Notes under the pieces: generated by a model | Database searches by the model: none | The model's input: only the letters and a program-made list of their open reading frames with translations | What the model was told of the DNA's origin: nothing | Part shown: positions 60,113 to 64,000 of the stretch, one piece after another | Numbering within the stretch: position 1 is the first letter of the stretch | How the letters are laid out: each line of letters begins with the position of its first letter | Program-made: the position numbers and the translations under genes | Origin: Volutella citrinella | Taxonomy: Eukaryota > Ascomycota > Sordariomycetes > Hypocreales > Nectriaceae | Direction: 5' to 3' | Length of the DNA: 64,000 nt | Assembly (NCBI GenBank): GCA_034401135.1 | Contig: JAWZSP010000005.1 | Location: forward strand, 1,860,001-1,924,000

Positions 60113-60908
60113 AGCTCGAAACTTGCAACAACCATCAAGCCGTTGAATACGCCGTTTTTTTTTGGCATGACGTCGGATATTGACAACATTACTCATACCT
60201 TATATATGTTATAATGCATACCCTCACGCGAAATGACTGGGCGAGCAGTGCAACTGGACAGGATCCTGCTGCAAGAATACGGAGCAGCTATGGGGCTGCA
60301 GCCAACCCCGGGCGCCGGAATTGCTGGGCTACTAGGAGTTTTCAACCTTTGACACGGGATCACATGTTTGTTTATGGTGCGATGGTGGTGGTTGCTGTTG
60401 TTGCTGTTGTTGTTGCTGTTGTTGCTGTTGTTGTTGCTGTTGTTGTTGCGTGTTATTGATGGGATTAACGGAAAACCACCTCTGCGGAGATGGACCTCTA
60501 CTGGATTGGGAAGCGCACGAATGAACTCCTTACCCCATGGCGTTGGGCTTTTGGCATGGGTTGTTTTTAATACTATTACACAGAGGGGAGTGCAGATGGG
60601 TTGATTGATTGGATCTGATAATTTCTGCCCCCGTCAGCAGCAGCAGTGCCTCCTTATTACTTTATCGACTCGATTTGCAAAACGCATGCCAGCAGCTGTG
60701 CACGTATGTAGTCGGGCACTGGGCCATAGAGACGGGAGCTCATCAACGTGCCAAGTGCTCTCTGGTCAACTGAACTGAGACTTGTCATTATTAATTATTG
60801 TTTGAACAATGCCGCCGCAACGTGGCGACGATGGGCATCTGGAATCATCGCTTGCCGCCAGTTGTCTGATTATGCGAATCCTATATTGTACAGTTCTAGA
60901 TGCCATCA
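60113..60908. other. Convergent 3' flank between adenylate cyclase and ALG12
   Basis: About 800 bp holding both 3' UTRs. It contains a T run near 60155 and a TTG/CTG microsatellite at 60391-60448. No gene supported. Confidence 0.6.
60391..60448. repeat. GTTGCT/GTT microsatellite
   Basis: A 58-bp run of TTG triplets interrupted by regular CTG triplets lies about 280 bp after the adenylate cyclase stop. It is in non-coding sequence and probably within the 3' UTR or just beyond it. Confidence 0.9.
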
Positions 60909-62737
60909 TCAATCTAGTCTTACTTGCCCCGACCTTTTGAGGATGTAGATTCGAGGCGACATTCGAGGCCCTGCCCACCAGCCTCCTGTGTATCGTCGGA
61001 TGAAGTCGCGAACGGCTGCCACCTTGGCGCCCAGGCCTAGTAGGTTGTGGGCGCCTGCAGACTTGTCCAAAGCATCTGCTGGACTAGTCACAGCCATGCC
61101 TGGACGGAGGATCTCGATGCCATCATAACCGGAAACGACGCCGATGATGTCCCAATCGCCCAGGGCCTTGGCCGGCTCCTCAACAAGAGCGTAGTCAAAC
61201 CCATACCAGAAGTCCAAAGACTTGAGCTTCTCTGTGTCCTCGGTGCGGTCAAAGAGAAAAGATGGCTCATCGATCTGCTGTATCGGGTCAAAGGCGAGGG
61301 GTAGGCCTGCAGGATTCTCTCCGAAGAGCGTGAGGCCGGTCATGCAAGTGAGGACATCGGCGTGGATGCTGACACGGTGGCCCTTTGTTTCTGCGGGCGG
61401 CTCGGCAGAGGAGGGTGGCTTTATAATGGCATGAAGTTGAGTAAGGGCATCACCGCCTGGGTAGTTGAGCGAGGAGAGTAGCAGCATGCCCGCACTGGCG
61501 GCAAAGGAGGCGAGGATAGAGAGGACAACGACGGCCCTTGCGGCAGCAAAAAAGGCCGACTTGGAAGCCCGCTTGGAGACAAAATCGGCACCAAGAGCAG
61601 CCGCAGCCGTCAGGCCAGGAACGACGTAGAAGATGAAGCGGGCCTCTTTGTGAGGCTGGAAAGAGTAGATGGCGACGAAGAGCAGGTTGGGCACGACGAG
61701 GGACCGGGCAGCTCGCGAGGTGGCTGGCTGGGCAATGGCTGCGACGGCGAGGACAGGAACTAGGGGGTTGAGCAGCAACCGGGGCAGCGCCGAGGTGAAG
61801 TAGAAGTGCCAGGGCGAGACGCCCCATTGCGACGACGAGCCCATGATGGCGTTGAAGTAGAAACCGACAAGCTCGGGCCAGAGCAGCATCTGCCAGAAGT
61901 ACGAGTCCAGCGGGATGGACAGGAGCAAGGCGGCGGCCATGGACGTGGCGCCGGCCAATACGAGGCTAGTCAGGGACATGCGGCGCGTGGCCAAGAGGTA
62001 CAGCGCGGTGGTGATGAGGTGGACGGCGACCTCGGAGCGGAATACGGCGCCGGCGAGAACGAAGAGGGCGATGGCCTGCTTCTGCCGGGTCGCCGCGAGG
62101 CGGGGTGTCGACTGTGGTAGAAGGAACGCCGTTGCGAGGGTTGCTGCTCAAATGGTCAGACTGCAAGCTCAAGGCCGAATCAAGGCACTGGGGACGCACT
62201 CAGCCCGAAAGCGTACATGTTGGGCAGCGTCCTCGTCAGGTAGAAGTTGACATGGAACTGGCCCGCCATCATGACAACCCACCAGCGCGACGTGGCGGCA
62301 CCAAAGGCCCCCGCCAGGGACGCCTGCATCACGGCCAGGGCCACCGCGTTGGCTAGGCCGAGGACGGCGCGCACGACGATCTGGGCGTGCTGGAAGCCTG
62401 CGAGGGCGACGAGGGGCCGCGACACGGCGGCGAGCAGCGCGGCGCCGACAAAGGTGCGCGGCACGGCGCCAGGGAACTTGAAGTGGTCGTACGAGCGAGG
62501 GAGCGCCACGGACGCGTCCGACAGCGGGGGCAGGCCGTAGACGAGCACGTCGTGAGCGGCCTGCATGTTGAACGACTCCTCGACCTTTGTGTACGGCGCG
62601 ACCATGAGGTGCACCAGCGGCACGGTGACGAGGAGCGTCGTCAGGGCGACGTCTGGCTAGAGTGTCAGCGAGGACGGGAGACTTGGTGCATGAGGGCGGG
62701 GACCCAGCCCGCGAGGAGTCTTACCGATGGCCTTCAT
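60909..62737 (-). CDS. ALG12: Alpha-1,6-mannosyltransferase Alg12 (GT22)
   Basis: Exons are 62737-62725 (13 nt only), 62652-62200 and 62143-60909 (introns 72 and 56 nt), giving 566 aa. Alg12 adds the eighth mannose, in alpha-1,6 linkage from dolichyl-phosphate-mannose, to Man7GlcNAc2-PP-dolichol in the ER lumen. The GT22 signature VAPYTKVEESFNMQAAHD sits in the first luminal loop (about 19-36), followed by FPGAVPRTF, LTRTLPNMYAFGLTTL, SSSQWGVSPWHFYFTSALP and SFQPHKEARFIFYVVP; the PHKE motif and SPWHFYFTSALP separate it from Alg9 and from GPI mannosyltransferases. Several membrane helices lie between these. NUS1 in this window supplies the dolichol side of the same pathway. Confidence 0.93.
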
Positions 62738-64000
62738 CTTGGCAATTGCACTGCAAGTGGCCAATGGCGCTGCTAATACACTATCCGTCCGAGTATGTAG
62801 CAAGTTGGAGGAGTAAGATTGTGGTGTTGCTGAAGGTATGAGACGGCAACTAGCACTTGCTGCTCTTGCCTAGGTGCCTGTTTACTGAGCAAGACACCAG
62901 ATGAAAATCGCGACACCGTCAACCGACAATCGAGGGTCTCAACACATGTTTTCGATGGGTTGGCGACCAACCCCACGCATGCTCTTGTGAATATGCAGTT
63001 GTAGTTGTAGTTGTAGTTGGATTGGCCCAGGTGTCTTGTCTGTGGTCGGCGTCGGCAATACCATCTGCCGCCCAGGAGTTCCTGCCAGCTCTATTCTATT
63101 GTACACACCTGGTACCTCACTTAGACCGAACCGAAAACAGGACACACGCAAGCACGGCCAGAGGCATGCTGGGAATCGACCGTCATTGAAACGCGTGCAT
63201 CTTGACGAAAAAAAGACACACGAACCGTTACCGCGTCACATGGCTTCGTGAGAAATCTGCCGAAAGCCACGTCTGTGTTTGGCTACGGAGCACACCATGT
63301 TTCTTGTCCGAGTTACGCCATCAATCAACAACCACCCGGGCCAGCACCTCCTCTAACCTACCTTACTAAGTAGTACCAGTGCTTACTTGAAAGTCCCCTG
63401 TCTCATTGCCGTGTTGTACATTACATACATCAATCAAAAGCGGCCCAGCCCAATCCATCAATCAACCACTCAATCACTCAATCGCAGAACCAATGCTCCG
63501 TACCGCACCAACAGAAGCATCCCCCTTTCCCCATCAAATCAAAACTTTGCCTCACTTGTATTTCTTTTCCCCTCGCCGTACATGCAGCATCATCCGCTTC
63601 ATCATGGTTGCCAACGCTCCACACCGATAACACCACGTTCCAACCACAAACAGGATGCGGGTCGAGTCCGGATTAATCGCTTGTTGATGCTGTGCCATTG
63701 AAACCGCAACTGCCGATAACCACCCAAAGTCTTCGAAAAGCTACAACAACAAGTTGGCACATTTGCCATGGTAGAACCTTCCTCCTTGATGAGCGCGACA
63801 ACAATGGGGCCGAAACCGGCAAATTTGTATCTTTATCAATTATGTGCTGTGAAAAGTCTTGTGTAATCATGAGAGCAGGTTGGTGCTCTTCTTGCGTCCC
63901 AGGCCAAAATGAAGGCGTTCTTTGAGTTTTTCATGCTTTTCGGCCTTGTCAGGCCCGTCACCCTGCAGCGCTGCTGATTTATCCTTGTGATGGAAGAGAC
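62738..64000. other. Right-edge intergenic sequence
   Basis: Upstream of ALG12, about 1.26 kb with no supported gene. It contains a TTGTAG run at 62998-63019 and a CAATC-rich stretch at 63420-63490. A further gene may begin beyond the window. Confidence 0.55.
62998..63019. repeat. TTGTAG hexanucleotide repeat
   Basis: Between three and four direct copies of GTTGTA lie about 260 bp upstream of the ALG12 start, in non-coding sequence. Confidence 0.8.

Overview
The window is nuclear DNA from a filamentous ascomycete, most likely a Sordariomycete of the Hypocreales type. The evidence is GC-rich, intron-containing genes whose introns are short (51-208 nt), GT-AG, and often carry a CTAAC or CTGAC branch sequence. 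Fungal-only gene families are present: a BtgE-type wall glucanase, a CYT-4-type mitochondrial RNase, a Reg1-type PP1 subunit, an Rtc4-domain protein, and a fungal adenylate cyclase of G-alpha, RA, LRR, PP2C-like and cyclase layout. I cannot name the species. I see no transposon, CRISPR array, rRNA or convincing tRNA gene, and no secondary-metabolite cluster. Gene models below were built by joining open frames at splice sites and checking phase; a CDS given as one span contains the introns listed in its evidence.

Layout. 0.6-2.4 kb: wall glucanase btgE (-). 5.3-8.5 kb: mitochondrial RNase II-like cyt-4 (+). 11.0-12.8 kb: reg1, a glucose-repression PP1 regulator (-). 12.8-23.65 kb: almost 11 kb without a gene I can support, apart from one exon-like fragment near 22.7 kb. 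23.65-44.8 kb: a dense housekeeping block: TRM5 (-), an AlkB-family dioxygenase (+), NUS1 (-), SEC10 (+), DUS4 (-), an RBR E3 ligase (-), an SDHAF1/Sdh6 LYR protein (+), an unknown basic protein with an in-frame stop (+), a small PSI-domain membrane protein (+), cnxG (-), RPS28 (-) and dynamitin (-). 45.4-49.2 kb: RTC4 (+) and a GH13 oligo-1,6-glucosidase (-). 53.2-60.1 kb: adenylate cyclase (+). 60.9-62.7 kb: ALG12 (-).

How the genes relate. There is no operon-like cluster, but several pathways recur. tRNA modification and nucleic-acid repair are represented by TRM5, DUS4 and AlkB. Dolichol-linked N-glycosylation is represented by NUS1 (dolichol synthesis) and ALG12 (oligosaccharide assembly). 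Carbon signalling is represented by REG1 and adenylate cyclase, with a starch or isomalto-oligosaccharide glucosidase between them. Four neighbouring pairs converge with only 73-166 bp between stop codons.

The points most worth a second look are: an upstream ORF whose stop overlaps the adenylate cyclase start codon (ATGA); an in-frame TAG that splits a roughly 780-codon frame; the gene-free 10.8 kb with an orphan C-terminal exon; and a PCNA-box-like N-terminus on the AlkB homologue.
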